A stretch of 37,855 bases of DNA from Oscillospiraceae bacterium (GCA_910574995.1 CAJTCS010000016.1:1-37855), one strand, 5' to 3'; counted from the stretch's first letter, positions 18,970 to 27,788 are shown. The notes: a model not told the origin generated them from the letters alone. Program-made: numbers and translations.

Positions 18970-20247
18970 CTAACGGAGGACAGCTTTGCCGCCCATATAA
19001 GGCTGGAGGGGCAGGGGGATTTTTACAGAGCCGTCGGCCTGGAGGTTATTTTCCAGGAAAGAGATGAGCATGCGGGGCGGGGCTATCACCGTGTTGTTCA
19101 AGGTGTGGGCAAAATAGTTGTCTGCTTTCCCCTTAATGCGAATTCCCAACCGCCGGGCCTGGGCGTCCCCCAAGTTAGAGCAGCTGCCCACCTCGAAATA
19201 CTTTTTCTGCCTGGGCGACCAGGCTTCCACGTCCACGCTTTTTACCTTCAGATCCGCCAGATCCCCAGAGCAGCACTCTAAGGTGCGTACAGGGATGTCC
19301 AGGGTGCGGAAGAACTCCACCGAATACTGCCACATTTTATTGTACCAATCCATACTGTCATCTGGGTGGCAGACCACAATCATCTCTTGTTTTTCGAACT
19401 GGTGGACGCGGTACACGCCGCGCTCCTCGATGCCGTGGGCCCCCACCTCTTTGCGGAAGCATGGGGAGTAACTGGTCAGCGTTTGAGGCAGCTGCTCTTC
19501 GTTCAAAATGCTGCCCGCAAACTTGCCGATCATGGAGTGCTCGCTGGTGCCAATAAGGTACAGGTCCTCCCCTTCAATCTTATACATCATGTTTTCCATC
19601 TCGGCAAAACTCATCACGCCGGTGACCACATCGCTTCGGATCATAAAAGGTGGGATGCAGTAGGTAAAGCCCTTGCCGATCATAAAATCCCGGGCGTAGG
19701 CCAGGATGGACTCGTGCAGGCGGGCGATATCCCCCAGCAGATAGTAGAAGCCGTTGCCACTGGTGCGCCGGGCGCTGTCCAGGTCAATGCCGTTCAGCCG
19801 TTCCATAATATCCGTGTGATAGGGCACTTCAAAGTCTGGTACTATAGGTTCGCCAAAGCGTTCCAATTCCACATTTTCACTGTCATCGCGGCCGATAGGA
19901 ACCGATGCGTCGATAATATTGGGGATGACCAGCATGCGCTTACGGATCTCCTCTGTCATCTCCGCTTCCTTGCGTTCCATCTCTTCCAGTTCGCCAGCTA
20001 TGGCCTGTACCCGCTTTTTGGTTTCCTGGGCCTCTTCCTTTTTGCCCTGGCCCATCAGCTTGCCGATCTCCTTGCTGATAGCGTTGCGCTGCTGGCGCAG
20101 CTCGTCGCCCCGGGCCTTCGATGCCCGGAACTGGGCGTCCAACTCCAAGACTTCGTCCACCAAAGGCAGCTTTTCATCCTGGAATTTCTTTTTGATGTTC
20201 TCTTTTACCAATTCTGGGTTTGTCCGTATCAACTTAATATCCAGCAT
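18970..20247 (-). CDS. serS: Seryl-tRNA synthetase
   Basis: Charges tRNA-Ser (and tRNA-Sec) with serine in the cytoplasm. The protein has 425 residues. The N-terminal tRNA-binding coiled coil spans about 30-105. The class II core has motif 2 around PCFRKE (R265) and ERGVYRVHQFEKQE, and motif 3 near R392. The variant is notable: the serine-pocket TxE motif reads TSEHS (234-238) and motif 3 reads LNNTVIAPPR, where E. coli-type enzymes have TAEVP and NGSGLAVGR. GAGGGG lies 7 bases before ATG. No T-box fits in the 142-base upstream spacer. Confidence 0.96.
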   Translation of the reverse strand: MLDIKLIRTNPELVKENIKKKFQDEKLPLVDEVLELDAQFRASKARGDELRQQRNAISKEIGKLMGQGKKEEAQETKKRVQAIAGELEEMERKEAEMTEEIRKRMLVIPNIIDASVPIGRDDSENVELERFGEPIVPDFEVPYHTDIMERLNGIDLDSARRTSGNGFYYLLGDIARLHESILAYARDFMIGKGFTYCIPPFMIRSDVVTGVMSFAEMENMMYKIEGEDLYLIGTSEHSMIGKFAGSILNEEQLPQTLTSYSPCFRKEVGAHGIEERGVYRVHQFEKQEMIVVCHPDDSMDWYNKMWQYSVEFFRTLDIPVRTLECCSGDLADLKVKSVDVEAWSPRQKKYFEVGSCSNLGDAQARRLGIRIKGKADNYFAHTLNNTVIAPPRMLISFLENNLQADGSVKIPLPLQPYMGGKAVLR

Positions 20248-20270
20248 TTCCTTTCCCCTCTCTGAATCTT

Positions 20271-20287
20271 TGGCCCACAGTGGGCCA
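20271..20287. repeat. Perfect 7-bp inverted repeat in the parB-serS spacer
   Basis: TGGCCCA (20271-20277) and TGGGCCA (20281-20287) are separated by CAG. No clear T tract follows on the minus strand. It could be an operator or RNA hairpin in the serS leader. A second GC-rich structure at about 20325-20362, with TTTTTG on the minus strand, may be a weak terminator for parB. Confidence 0.45.
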
Positions 20288-20389
20288 GGTAAAAAGTTTT
20301 TAACGGGCCTTTAGGAGGATTTCAAAAAGCCCCCTAAGCCGGGGTTTGGAGCGGAGCCCCAACCAGAATATTCCCTGGCCCCCCCTGCC

Positions 20390-21235
20390 TTACCCGTCCA
20401 GCTTCAATTCCGCCAACAGGTTGCGCAAATCTTCCTCGCCGTAAAACTCAATCTGTAACGTCCCCTTTTTCTTTGTGCCCGCCACCTTTACCCGCCGGTT
20501 CAGGCACTCCCCTACAGCCAACTGGGCTTCTTCATAATACTGATTGTGGGGAACCGTCCTCGCCTGTACAGGCTTTTGTTCCTGCAAGCTTTTGGCCAGG
20601 TTTTCCAATTCCCGCACGGAAGCGCCCTCTTTTGCCTTTTCGGCGCCCAAAAGCATGTCCTCTGGGGTTTTGAAGCTGAGCAGCGTACGGGCGTGGCCGG
20701 CCGTAATCTCCCCGCGTTCCAGCATGGCCTGCACGTCTTCAGGCAGGTTCAGCAGCCGCAGCGAGTTGGTCACAGCTGGGCGGGATTTCCCCACCGTCTT
20801 GGAGACCTCCTCCTGGGTGAAGCCTTGGGCTTCTATCAGGGTCTGATATCCCCTGGCTTCTTCCAAAGGGGTCAAGTCCTCCCGCTGCAAATTTTCGATG
20901 AGGGCGAAAAGCATCTCCTCCGCGTCTGTCATCTCCCGTATGACCGCGGGTACTTCGCTGATCCCCGCCATCCGGGCGGCCCGCCACCGGCGTTCCCCAG
21001 CCACAATGCGGTACCCGCCGCTTACCATAGGCCGCAACAGCAAGGGCTGCAAGACCCCATGCTGGGCAATGGAATCGGCCAGCTCTGACAGGGCTTCGCT
21101 GTCAAATTCTTTCCTGGGCTGTTCCCGGTTGGGCTCAATCTCACTGATTTTCACCGTTACCGCGCCTTCGGCGCTTTCCGCTGTATTTTCCGCGAAAATA
21201 GCGTCCAGGCCTTTCCCCAGTCCCCTTTTTTTCAT
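20390..21235 (-). CDS. parB: Chromosome-partitioning protein ParB (Spo0J)
   Basis: A CTP-dependent DNA clamp that loads at parS and spreads; it recruits SMC and regulates Soj. From ATG 21235 it has 281 residues, chosen because GGGAGGTG lies 8 bases upstream (the first ATG at 21253 overlaps that site). The CTP-binding/ParB box GERRWRA is at 80-86. The HTH about 143-165 includes VGKSRPAVTN, with the arginine typical of ParB rather than Noc. The C-terminal dimerisation region is basic (VKVAGTKKKG). The gene follows soj by 24 bases, as in B. subtilis. Confidence 0.97.
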   Translation of the reverse strand: MKKRGLGKGLDAIFAENTAESAEGAVTVKISEIEPNREQPRKEFDSEALSELADSIAQHGVLQPLLLRPMVSGGYRIVAGERRWRAARMAGISEVPAVIREMTDAEEMLFALIENLQREDLTPLEEARGYQTLIEAQGFTQEEVSKTVGKSRPAVTNSLRLLNLPEDVQAMLERGEITAGHARTLLSFKTPEDMLLGAEKAKEGASVRELENLAKSLQEQKPVQARTVPHNQYYEEAQLAVGECLNRRVKVAGTKKKGTLQIEFYGEEDLRNLLAELKLDG

Positions 21236-21259
21236 ATCCGTATCACCTCCCATCCGCCA

Positions 21260-22024
21260 TTACATCCGGCTTTTCAGGATCTCCTCTGCCAGTTCCACAT
21301 ATGCCTTTGAACCTCTGGAGTTCTTATCATAATACAACACCGGCTGGCCAAAGCCCGGGGCCTCGGAAAGGCGTACGGCCCGGGGGATCACCGTCCGGAA
21401 TACCTTGCGGGGGAAATACTTTTTCACCTCCGCTACTACCTGCTGGGTCAGGTTCAGCCTGCCGTCATACATAGTCAGCAGCACGCCTTCAATATCCAAC
21501 CGCTCGTTGTATTGGCGCTTTACCCGGCGCACCGTATTTATCAGCTGTGACAAGCCTTCCAAGGCATAGTATTCGCACTGTATGGGGATCAATATGGTAT
21601 CGGCGGCATTCAAGGCATTGGTGGTAATTAAACCTAAGGAAGGGGGGCAGTCAATTAGGATATAGTCATATTCCCCCCGTATAGGGGCCAATGCTTCCTT
21701 CAGCCTGCTTTCCCTCTTGTCCAAGTCGGCCAGTTCCAGTTCCGCCGCCGCCAGGTCGATATTGGACGGTAAGAGCCATAGCCCTTCAAATTCGGTCTTT
21801 ACCACCGCGTCCTTTGTCTTAGCCCCATTGATCAGCACATCGTACATGCCAACCGGGCAGTCGCGTTTGTCCACGCCCACGCCGCTGGTGGTATTCCCCT
21901 GGGGGTCTGTATCTGCCAGCAGCACTTTCTTCCCCGCGCTGCCCAGCGCGGCTGCCAGGTTTACAGCTGTTGTGGTTTTCCCTACGCCGCCTTTTTGGTT
22001 CGCAGCGGCAATGATCTTTCCCAT
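21260..22024 (-). CDS. soj: Chromosome-partitioning ATPase ParA (Soj)
   Basis: A 254-residue deviant-Walker ATPase. The motif KGGVGKTTT (11-19) includes the signature lysine. The ADTDPQGNTTSG and YILIDCPPSLG segments supply Walker A' and B. Soj forms ATP-dependent DNA-bound dimers, works with ParB on origin segregation and, in B. subtilis, controls DnaA. GGGAAGGGAAG lies just upstream of ATG. A possible extended -10 promoter (22089-22097) and a parS-like site (22152-22167) lie upstream. Confidence 0.97.
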   Translation of the reverse strand: MGKIIAAANQKGGVGKTTTAVNLAAALGSAGKKVLLADTDPQGNTTSGVGVDKRDCPVGMYDVLINGAKTKDAVVKTEFEGLWLLPSNIDLAAAELELADLDKRESRLKEALAPIRGEYDYILIDCPPSLGLITTNALNAADTILIPIQCEYYALEGLSQLINTVRRVKRQYNERLDIEGVLLTMYDGRLNLTQQVVAEVKKYFPRKVFRTVIPRAVRLSEAPGFGQPVLYYDKNSRGSKAYVELAEEILKSRM

Positions 22025-22088
22025 GTTTCTTCCCTTCCCGTTCTACACGTGTGCTCTTGCAAATCGTTTTCCATTTTTCCGCTTTCTT

Positions 22089-22097
22089 ATCATACCA
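22089..22097 (-). promoter_or_regulatory. Possible extended -10 promoter of soj-parB
   Basis: On the minus strand TGG-TATGAT forms an extended -10 about 65 bases upstream of soj. No good -35 is seen. Confidence 0.45.
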
Positions 22098-22151
22098 TAT
22101 TTTCTTCTGTTTGCCTACCCTGATTCTCTGTTTTGGCCCTCTTTTTTGCAA

Positions 22152-22167
22152 TGTTTCATGTGAAACA
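22152..22167. promoter_or_regulatory. parS-like ParB loading site (one mismatch)
   Basis: TGTTTCATGTGAAACA is the 16-bp parS palindrome with one change in the core (CATGTG for CACGTG). It lies in the soj-noc spacer, about 10 kb from oriC, where origin-proximal parS sites are expected. It may also couple ParB binding to soj-parB expression. Confidence 0.8.
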
Positions 22168-22244
22168 TTTTCTTTCTCTCCTTTTTCTCCCACGCCCCCC
22201 AAAAAACGTTGTCCCCCGCATTCCACGTACCCCGCCCATTTCTA

Positions 22245-22276
22245 AACAAGAAAGCCCCGGCAAAAGCCAGGGCCTT
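22245..22276 (-). terminator. Terminator after noc
   Basis: An 11-bp stem with two wobbles on the minus strand (22251-22261 with 22266-22276) and a TTTT loop is followed by CTTGTTTAG. It lies about 30 bases past the noc stop. Confidence 0.65.
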
Positions 22277-22304
22277 CTCTGTGGGAAATGAATAAGGGAA
22301 TGGG

Positions 22305-23105
22305 TTAAACTTGTACTCTGGTTAATTTGGGGATGCGCACGGTACATTCGATGTATTCTTCGGTTTCCTTTTTCTCGGTGTGCGCTTGGATGCCAGCCGT
22401 TTTCATTGCGTCCACTGCATGGTCAATCGTATTGATAAAAAGGCGTATGTCTTTTGCAACAAAGGTACGCCGTGCTTTTTTTGGCGTTTCTTTTGGCCGC
22501 AGGGATTCCGCTACCAGTTCTTCCGTCTGCGAGACGTTCAACTTACGGGCGATGCATACCCGCAAGATTTTCCTGCGCGTTTCAATATCGTCAACGCGTA
22601 ACAGGGCCCGCGCATGGCGTTCTGTCAGCTTATTGTTCAAGATTTCCGCCTGCTCCTCGGCGCTCAGCTTTAAAAGCCGCACTTTGTTTGCCAGGTAAGA
22701 CTGGCTCATGCCTAGGCGGCGGGCCGCCTCTTCTTGGGTAATCTGCCACTCCCGCAGCAGGCTTGCGATGGCGGAAGCTTGTTCAAACATCTGCAGGTCC
22801 CGGCGTTGCAGGTTTTCCAACAAGGCCAATACCGCGCTGTCTTCCGGCTCACAATCCGCTATAATAGCCGGTATCTCTTTCAGCCCTGCCAGCTTACAGG
22901 CGCGCAGCCGGCGCTCTCCGGCCACAAGATAATATAGCCCGTTTTCACGGCGGACTGTCACCGGCTGCAAAAGGCCGTTTTCCAGGATGCTTTGCGCCAG
23001 GCTTTTCAGCTCGTCCTCTTGGAAAGTTTTCCGGGGCTGGGCGGGGTTTGGCAATATTTTGGCCGTGGGTAACCGCGTCAGTTTCAGCTTGTCCTTAAAA
23101 AACAT
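22305..23105 (-). CDS. noc: Nucleoid occlusion protein Noc (ParB paralogue)
   Basis: Prevents FtsZ-ring assembly over the nucleoid by binding specific DNA sites and the membrane. From ATG 23105 it has 266 residues, chosen for GGAAGGGG 6-7 bases upstream; the first in-frame start, at 23156, has no ribosome site. It has the ParB box GERRLRA (63-69) and an HTH about 122-145. In that helix the residues that in published work switch ParB to Noc specificity are Noc-like: Q135 (ParB has Arg) and K141 (in LANKVRLL). The N-terminus MFFKDKLKLTRL could be a short amphipathic membrane helix, as in Noc. Its position next to rsmG and soj is the B. subtilis order apart from the inserted GNAT gene. Confidence 0.88.
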   Translation of the reverse strand: MFFKDKLKLTRLPTAKILPNPAQPRKTFQEDELKSLAQSILENGLLQPVTVRRENGLYYLVAGERRLRACKLAGLKEIPAIIADCEPEDSAVLALLENLQRRDLQMFEQASAIASLLREWQITQEEAARRLGMSQSYLANKVRLLKLSAEEQAEILNNKLTERHARALLRVDDIETRRKILRVCIARKLNVSQTEELVAESLRPKETPKKARRTFVAKDIRLFINTIDHAVDAMKTAGIQAHTEKKETEEYIECTVRIPKLTRVQV

Positions 23106-23184
23106 GTGCCACCCCTTCCTTTCATTGCCAATTTTACCACCAAAACCCTGCGTCATTTGCTGAATCCTGTCGCAGAAAAAAATT

Positions 23185-23622
23185 TTACAGGTATTTTTTA
23201 AAGCCTTTAGCTTCCACGAAACCCAACGCTTTATAAAACCCGTGGGCCCCAGTACGCTCCATGCCCGATACTAAAATCTCATAATGGCAATCCATTTCTT
23301 TCCCCCATCTCTCAACCTCCTGGAACATCCTCTTTCCTACGCCCTTGCCCTGATAGTTTTCCAATACGGCTACATTTTCTACCAGCAGGATGGGCCTGCC
23401 GTCTTGGCAGATGTCCTCAAACACTACCCCCAATAAACTTCCGCAAATCACCCCTGTAGACGTATCCTCAGCCACCAGCAAGTACTTTTGCGGGTCTTCC
23501 TGAAGGTTCTTGATTTGACGCGCCATCCGCTCCAAATCGGCGCCCTTGTCGCTGATAACCAGCATAACCTGGTCAATTTGTGCCGCGTCGTCCGGCACGG
23601 CTTCTCGCATGATATATTCCAT
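23185..23622 (-). CDS. GNAT-family N-acetyltransferase
   Basis: A 145-residue GNAT protein with an acetyl-CoA-binding motif A, VAVLENYQGKGVGKRMF (Q-x2-G-x-G type), and a typical C-terminal GFYKALGF motif B. The start is ATG 23622, with AGGAG seven bases upstream; the earlier start at 23640 is a TTG without a ribosome site. The substrate is unknown. It is inserted between rsmG and noc, which are adjacent in Bacillus, with 70 bases to rsmG and 79 to noc. Confidence 0.88.
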   Translation of the reverse strand: MEYIMREAVPDDAAQIDQVMLVISDKGADLERMARQIKNLQEDPQKYLLVAEDTSTGVICGSLLGVVFEDICQDGRPILLVENVAVLENYQGKGVGKRMFQEVERWGKEMDCHYEILVSGMERTGAHGFYKALGFVEAKGFKKYL

Positions 23623-23710
23623 ACATCTGCTCCTATCCAATCTGTTTATAGACGGCCTTCCTTAAATACCTTTAGGGCAGGCCCCTGTGCCGCTATGATC
23701 CTTCAAAACG

Positions 23711-24421
23711 TTATAGGGGGTGCTTGCTGATTGTCCCACCATGCCGTGGGTAGCCTTTTGGGGTAAAACGTTTTTTGCGCGCCACAATCAAATTCCGTTC
23801 GCCTGCCCCGAAATCCTCCACAGGCACAATTTTTGCCTCAACCCCGCCTAGGATATCTAACGCCCGCTGCGCCGCCGCCCGTTCGCTTTCCGCACCCGGG
23901 CCCTTCATGGCCACAAAGAACCCCTTCATCTTCATCAAAGGGATGCAGTACTCACAGAGGACCGGGAAAGGCGCTACAGCCCTGGCTGTTACCACATCAA
24001 AACTTTCCCGCATAGATGTGTCACGGCCAGCCTCTTCCGCCCGCTTGTGCACCCTGGTTGCCTCTATCCCCAAAGCTTCACATACAACCCCTAAGAATTG
24101 CAGCCGTTTATGCTGGCTGTCCAACAAGGTCAATTGGATATCCGGCCGCACCAGCTTTAAAGGGATGCCGGGGAATCCCGCCCCTGTCCCCACATCCACT
24201 ATTTTAGCCCCTTGCTTAATGGGGCATGCGGAAAGCAAGGTCAGGCTGTCAAGAAAATGCTTTTTTACAATTTCCTCCGGCTGGGTAATGGCTGTCAAAT
24301 TGATTTTTGCATTCCATTCCAGCAAAAGCTCCATATAGGCCTGGAAAGCCTGCGCCTGTTCAGGGTGCAGCTTCACACCCAAAGCACGCGCCTGGCTGCT
24401 AAGCGTCTCTCGGATATCCAT
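23711..24421 (-). CDS. rsmG: 16S rRNA (guanine-527-N7) methyltransferase
   Basis: A SAM-dependent methyltransferase that modifies G527 in the 530 loop of 16S rRNA. It has 236 residues, a usual length. It shows the family motif VDVGTGAGFPGIPL (75-88) for SAM, the preceding KHFLDSL segment and TARAVAPF in the middle. Its ATG overlaps the mnmG stop by one base (TAATG), so it is translationally coupled to mnmG. Confidence 0.96.
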   Translation of the reverse strand: MDIRETLSSQARALGVKLHPEQAQAFQAYMELLLEWNAKINLTAITQPEEIVKKHFLDSLTLLSACPIKQGAKIVDVGTGAGFPGIPLKLVRPDIQLTLLDSQHKRLQFLGVVCEALGIEATRVHKRAEEAGRDTSMRESFDVVTARAVAPFPVLCEYCIPLMKMKGFFVAMKGPGAESERAAAQRALDILGGVEAKIVPVEDFGAGERNLIVARKKRFTPKGYPRHGGTISKHPL

Positions 24422-26313
24422 TATGCCGGTCCCTCCTTTTCATGTTCCCGGGCCGCCAGCCAAATCAACAAGACGGAAATATCCGCCGGGCTGACGCCGG
24501 AAATACGCCCGGCTTGGCCGATATTTTCCGGCCGTACCTTTCCCAGCTTTTCAACCGCCTCTAGCCGCAAGCCCCGTATCGCCGCATAATCCGTATTGCT
24601 TGGCAGGGCCTTCCCCTCCAAACGGCGCATTTCTTCAATATCCGCTTTCTGCCTGCGGATATACCCTTCATATTTCAGTTCAATCTCTACGCTTTCCAAA
24701 ACTGCCCGGGGTAAAGCCGGGCGGGCGGGGTCTACGCTTTCTAAGTCGGCGTATGTGACTTGCGGGCGGCGGAGTAAGTCCGCCAAACGCACCCCCGTGC
24801 CTACAGGGGATGTTTCACGTGAAACAAGTATACGGTTCAGCGCATCCGTAGGCGGCAAAGTAGTGGAAAGGGCTCGTTTCAGTTCTTCCTTCTTCTGTTC
24901 TTGCTTTTTGGTAAATGTATCCCACCGGGCATCCGATATCAGCCCCAGCTTCCTTCCAATAGGCGTCAGCCGCTCATCCGCGTTGTCCTGCCGCAGCACA
25001 AGCCGGTACTCCGAGCGGGAAGTCATCATGCGGTATGGGTCTTCTACCCCCTTCGTAATCAAATCGTCGATAAGCGTCCCAATATAGGATCCCGCCCGGT
25101 CTAACACCAGCCTTCCTTTGCACCGCAGCTTTAAAGCCGCGTTGATCCCCGCCACCAGGCCTTGCGCAGCCGCTTCCTCATAGCCAGAACTGCCGTTGAA
25201 CTGCCCGGCCCCATACAGGCCCGGCCAATCCCGGAATTGAAGGGTCGCGTCCAACTGGAGCGGGTCGCAGCAATCATACTCAATGGCATACGCGCTGCGC
25301 ATGATCTGGGCTTCCTCCAATCCGGGTATGGTATGGTAAAAAGCCGCCTGTACCTCTTCCGGCAAGGAAGAGCTCATCCCTTGCAGATACATTTCCTCCG
25401 TATGCAAGCCGCAGGGCTCGATAAACAGCTGATGCCGGGGCTTATCAGGGAAGCGCACCACCTTATCCTCAATGCTTGGGCAATAGCGGGGGCCTATCCC
25501 TTCTATTTTCCCCCCATACAAAGGGGAACGGTGGATATTCTCTAAGATGACCCGCTTGGTCTCCCCGTTTGTCCAGCTGATATGGCACACGGCCTTGTTC
25601 TCCAGCGCGCCTTCCTCTGTGTCATAGGAAAAAGGCTGTACCGGCTCATCCCCCCGCTGTACCTCCAACTGGGAAAAATCAATGGAAGAGCGGAGCACCC
25701 GGGCAGGGGTGCCGGTTTTGAAACGGCGCAGGGATATCCCCAGTTTCTGCAGGGAATCCGGCAGGAAAGACGAAGGGAACATCCCGTCGGGTCCGCTGTC
25801 ATAAGAAACCTCCCCCACAAATACGCGCCCCCCCAAGAAAGTGCCAGTGCAAAGGATGGCGGCGCCTGCCCGGTATACAGCCCCCAGCCTGGTTGTCAGC
25901 AGCCACCCGTCCCCGTCCTGGCGCAGGTCCACCACCTCCGCCTGGCGCAAAGATAGATTGGGGCATTGTTCCAGTGTATGCTTCATCACCTGGGAATATT
26001 GGTTCCTATCAATCTGTACGCGCAAGGAATGTACAGCGGGCCCTTTCCCCAAATTCAGCATCCGGCTTTGCAAGGTGCAAGCATCCGCCGCCCGGCCCAT
26101 CTCCCCGCCTAAGGCGTCGATCTCCCGGACCAAGTGGCCTTTTGCCGTCCCGCCAATGCTGGGATTGCATGGGCAGTTGCCCACAGCGTCCAGGTTAATA
26201 GTAAAAACAACCGTCTCAGCCCCCAACCTGGCCGCCGCCAACCCCGCTTCAATACCCGCGTGGCCCGCGCCAATAACGGCTACATCGATACGGCCAGCTT
26301 CATATGTCCGCAT
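24421..26313 (-). CDS. mnmG: tRNA uridine-5-carboxymethylaminomethyl modification enzyme MnmG (GidA)
   Basis: A 630-residue FAD protein that with MnmE makes (c)mnm5U34 in wobble uridines of several tRNAs. The Rossmann FAD motif is VAVIGAGHAGIEAG (12-25). Family blocks include CNPSIGGTAKGHLVREIDAL, GTFLGG, SGYEEAAAQGL and TSRSEYRLVLRQDNADERL, and a C-terminal helical domain. A perfect parS site lies inside it (24811-24826) and is translated as VSRETS. It follows mnmE by 24 bases. Confidence 0.98.
   Translation of the reverse strand: MRTYEAGRIDVAVIGAGHAGIEAGLAAARLGAETVVFTINLDAVGNCPCNPSIGGTAKGHLVREIDALGGEMGRAADACTLQSRMLNLGKGPAVHSLRVQIDRNQYSQVMKHTLEQCPNLSLRQAEVVDLRQDGDGWLLTTRLGAVYRAGAAILCTGTFLGGRVFVGEVSYDSGPDGMFPSSFLPDSLQKLGISLRRFKTGTPARVLRSSIDFSQLEVQRGDEPVQPFSYDTEEGALENKAVCHISWTNGETKRVILENIHRSPLYGGKIEGIGPRYCPSIEDKVVRFPDKPRHQLFIEPCGLHTEEMYLQGMSSSLPEEVQAAFYHTIPGLEEAQIMRSAYAIEYDCCDPLQLDATLQFRDWPGLYGAGQFNGSSGYEEAAAQGLVAGINAALKLRCKGRLVLDRAGSYIGTLIDDLITKGVEDPYRMMTSRSEYRLVLRQDNADERLTPIGRKLGLISDARWDTFTKKQEQKKEELKRALSTTLPPTDALNRILVSRETSPVGTGVRLADLLRRPQVTYADLESVDPARPALPRAVLESVEIELKYEGYIRRQKADIEEMRRLEGKALPSNTDYAAIRGLRLEAVEKLGKVRPENIGQAGRISGVSPADISVLLIWLAAREHEKEGPA
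24811..24826. promoter_or_regulatory. Perfect parS site inside mnmG
   Basis: TGTTTCACGTGAAACA matches the 16-bp parS consensus exactly. On the coding strand it gives Val-Ser-Arg-Glu-Thr. With the site at 22152 it forms an origin-proximal pair 2.6 kb apart for ParB clamp loading. Confidence 0.95.
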
Positions 26314-26337
26314 AAACCTTCCCCTTTCCCCATATAC

Positions 26338-27711
26338 CTATTTCCCAACGCAGAACTGTGAAAAAACCTGGTCGATGACGGCATCCGACGCACGCTCGCC
26401 TGTCAGGGCATACAAGGCATGCAAAGCGTCTTCCACACATACGGTAACCGCATCCAAGGTCATCCCGGACAAAAGGGCCTCCTCCGCTTCTTGCAGCGCA
26501 GCCTTTGCCCGCGCAGCCTCATGCCGTTGGCGCTCGGTAGAAAGCACGCCCGCGGCAGGGTCAAAACCCCTTGTCCCCAGCACATCCGCAACCTGGCGTT
26601 CTAAATCATCCAACCCATCCCCAGTAGAAGCGGAAATATAGACAACCCTGGGGAAAGAGCTTTCCAACACACGCAGGTCGCAGGCCAAAGGCAGGTCCGT
26701 CTTATTGACAACGGCAATAGCCCGCTCTGGCACTGCCTGGGATATCAAAGACATATCCTCCCTATCCAAAGGCTGGGAAGAATCAAAAACAGCCAGCAGC
26801 AGCTGTGCCCGCCGGATGCGCCCCCACGCCGCCTCTACCCCAATCTGCTCGACTGGGTCTTCCGTATCCCGCAGGCCAGCTGTGTCAGCCAGGCGCAGGG
26901 GGATACCGCCTACCAGCACGGTTTCCTCGATGACATCACGGGTGGTACCCGCATGGGGGGTGACGATGGAACGGCCGCAGCCAGCCAACCGGTTCATCAG
27001 GGTAGACTTACCCGCGTTCGGCCTCCCGCAGATAACCGTATCCACCCCTTCCCGGAAAACCTTCCCTTGTTCAAATCCGGAAAGCAATCTGTCCAAGGCC
27101 AAACCGGTTTCTTGCAACTGGGGATAAAGGGCGCCAGGCTCCACCTGGGGCACGTCTTCTTCCGGGAAATCTGCCCACGCCGCTAAATGGGCGGCAATCC
27201 CTTTCAGGGATTCCCGTAAAGATCCAATCCTTTCTGACAATACCCCGCTGCTGGCCGCCTGGGCCGCCTGGGCCGCCTGTTCACCGCTGGCATGGATAAG
27301 CTGCATGACTGCCTCAGCCTGGGCCAAATCCATTTTCCCATTCAAATAGGCCCGGCGTGTAAATTCCCCCGGCCCCGCCAATTCCGCACCCGCAGATAAA
27401 ACCTCCCGCAGCAGCCGGCGCAGCACATACAAGCCCCCATGACAGGAAAGCTCTACCACATCTTCCCCTGTGTAGCTTTTAGGGGAGAAAAACACCAAAG
27501 CGATCGCGTCGTCCAGCTTTTCGCCGGCCATCGTATAAACCGCACCCAAATGGGCTGTATAACCCTTACAGGCAGGAAGCCCCTTGCCGCTTTTAGGACG
27601 GAACACCCGATCGGCCACCGCAAACGCGCCCTTGCCAGAAATCCGCACAACGCCAATGCCCCCCGGCGCCTGCGCGGTTGCGATCGCCGCAATCGTCCTC
27701 TCGCTTCCCAT
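26338..27711 (-). CDS. mnmE: tRNA modification GTPase MnmE (TrmE)
   Basis: Partner GTPase of MnmG, with 457 residues. The N-terminal formyl-THF-binding domain starts with TIAAIATAQAPGGIGVVRISG. The inserted G domain has G1 GRPNAGKST (229-237), TTRDV, G3 DTAGL (276-280) and G4 NKTD. The protein ends FCVGK, with the conserved cysteine of the C-x-GK motif. AGGGGG lies six bases before ATG. A strong terminator (27745-27775) separates it from khpB, so mnmE-mnmG-rsmG probably form their own unit. Confidence 0.98.
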   Translation of the reverse strand: MGSERTIAAIATAQAPGGIGVVRISGKGAFAVADRVFRPKSGKGLPACKGYTAHLGAVYTMAGEKLDDAIALVFFSPKSYTGEDVVELSCHGGLYVLRRLLREVLSAGAELAGPGEFTRRAYLNGKMDLAQAEAVMQLIHASGEQAAQAAQAASSGVLSERIGSLRESLKGIAAHLAAWADFPEEDVPQVEPGALYPQLQETGLALDRLLSGFEQGKVFREGVDTVICGRPNAGKSTLMNRLAGCGRSIVTPHAGTTRDVIEETVLVGGIPLRLADTAGLRDTEDPVEQIGVEAAWGRIRRAQLLLAVFDSSQPLDREDMSLISQAVPERAIAVVNKTDLPLACDLRVLESSFPRVVYISASTGDGLDDLERQVADVLGTRGFDPAAGVLSTERQRHEAARAKAALQEAEEALLSGMTLDAVTVCVEDALHALYALTGERASDAVIDQVFSQFCVGK

Positions 27712-27744
27712 TGTAAACCCCCTTCCGAAACTTGCGTATATTTC

Positions 27745-27775
27745 AAAAAAGGGGCAGCCCGTATCCGGCCGCCCC
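27745..27775 (-). terminator. Terminator after khpB
   Basis: GGGGCAGCC (27751-27759) pairs with GGCCGCCCC (27767-27775), with a G-T wobble on the minus strand. Six T residues follow on that strand. It ends the rpmH-rnpA-yidD-yidC-khpB unit. Confidence 0.88.
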
Positions 27776-27788
27776 CATCATGGTTTGT

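Noticed and set aside
20248-20389. T-box riboswitch upstream of serS
   Set aside because: The spacer is too short and lacks the T-box core sequence and specifier stem; only simple hairpins are present.
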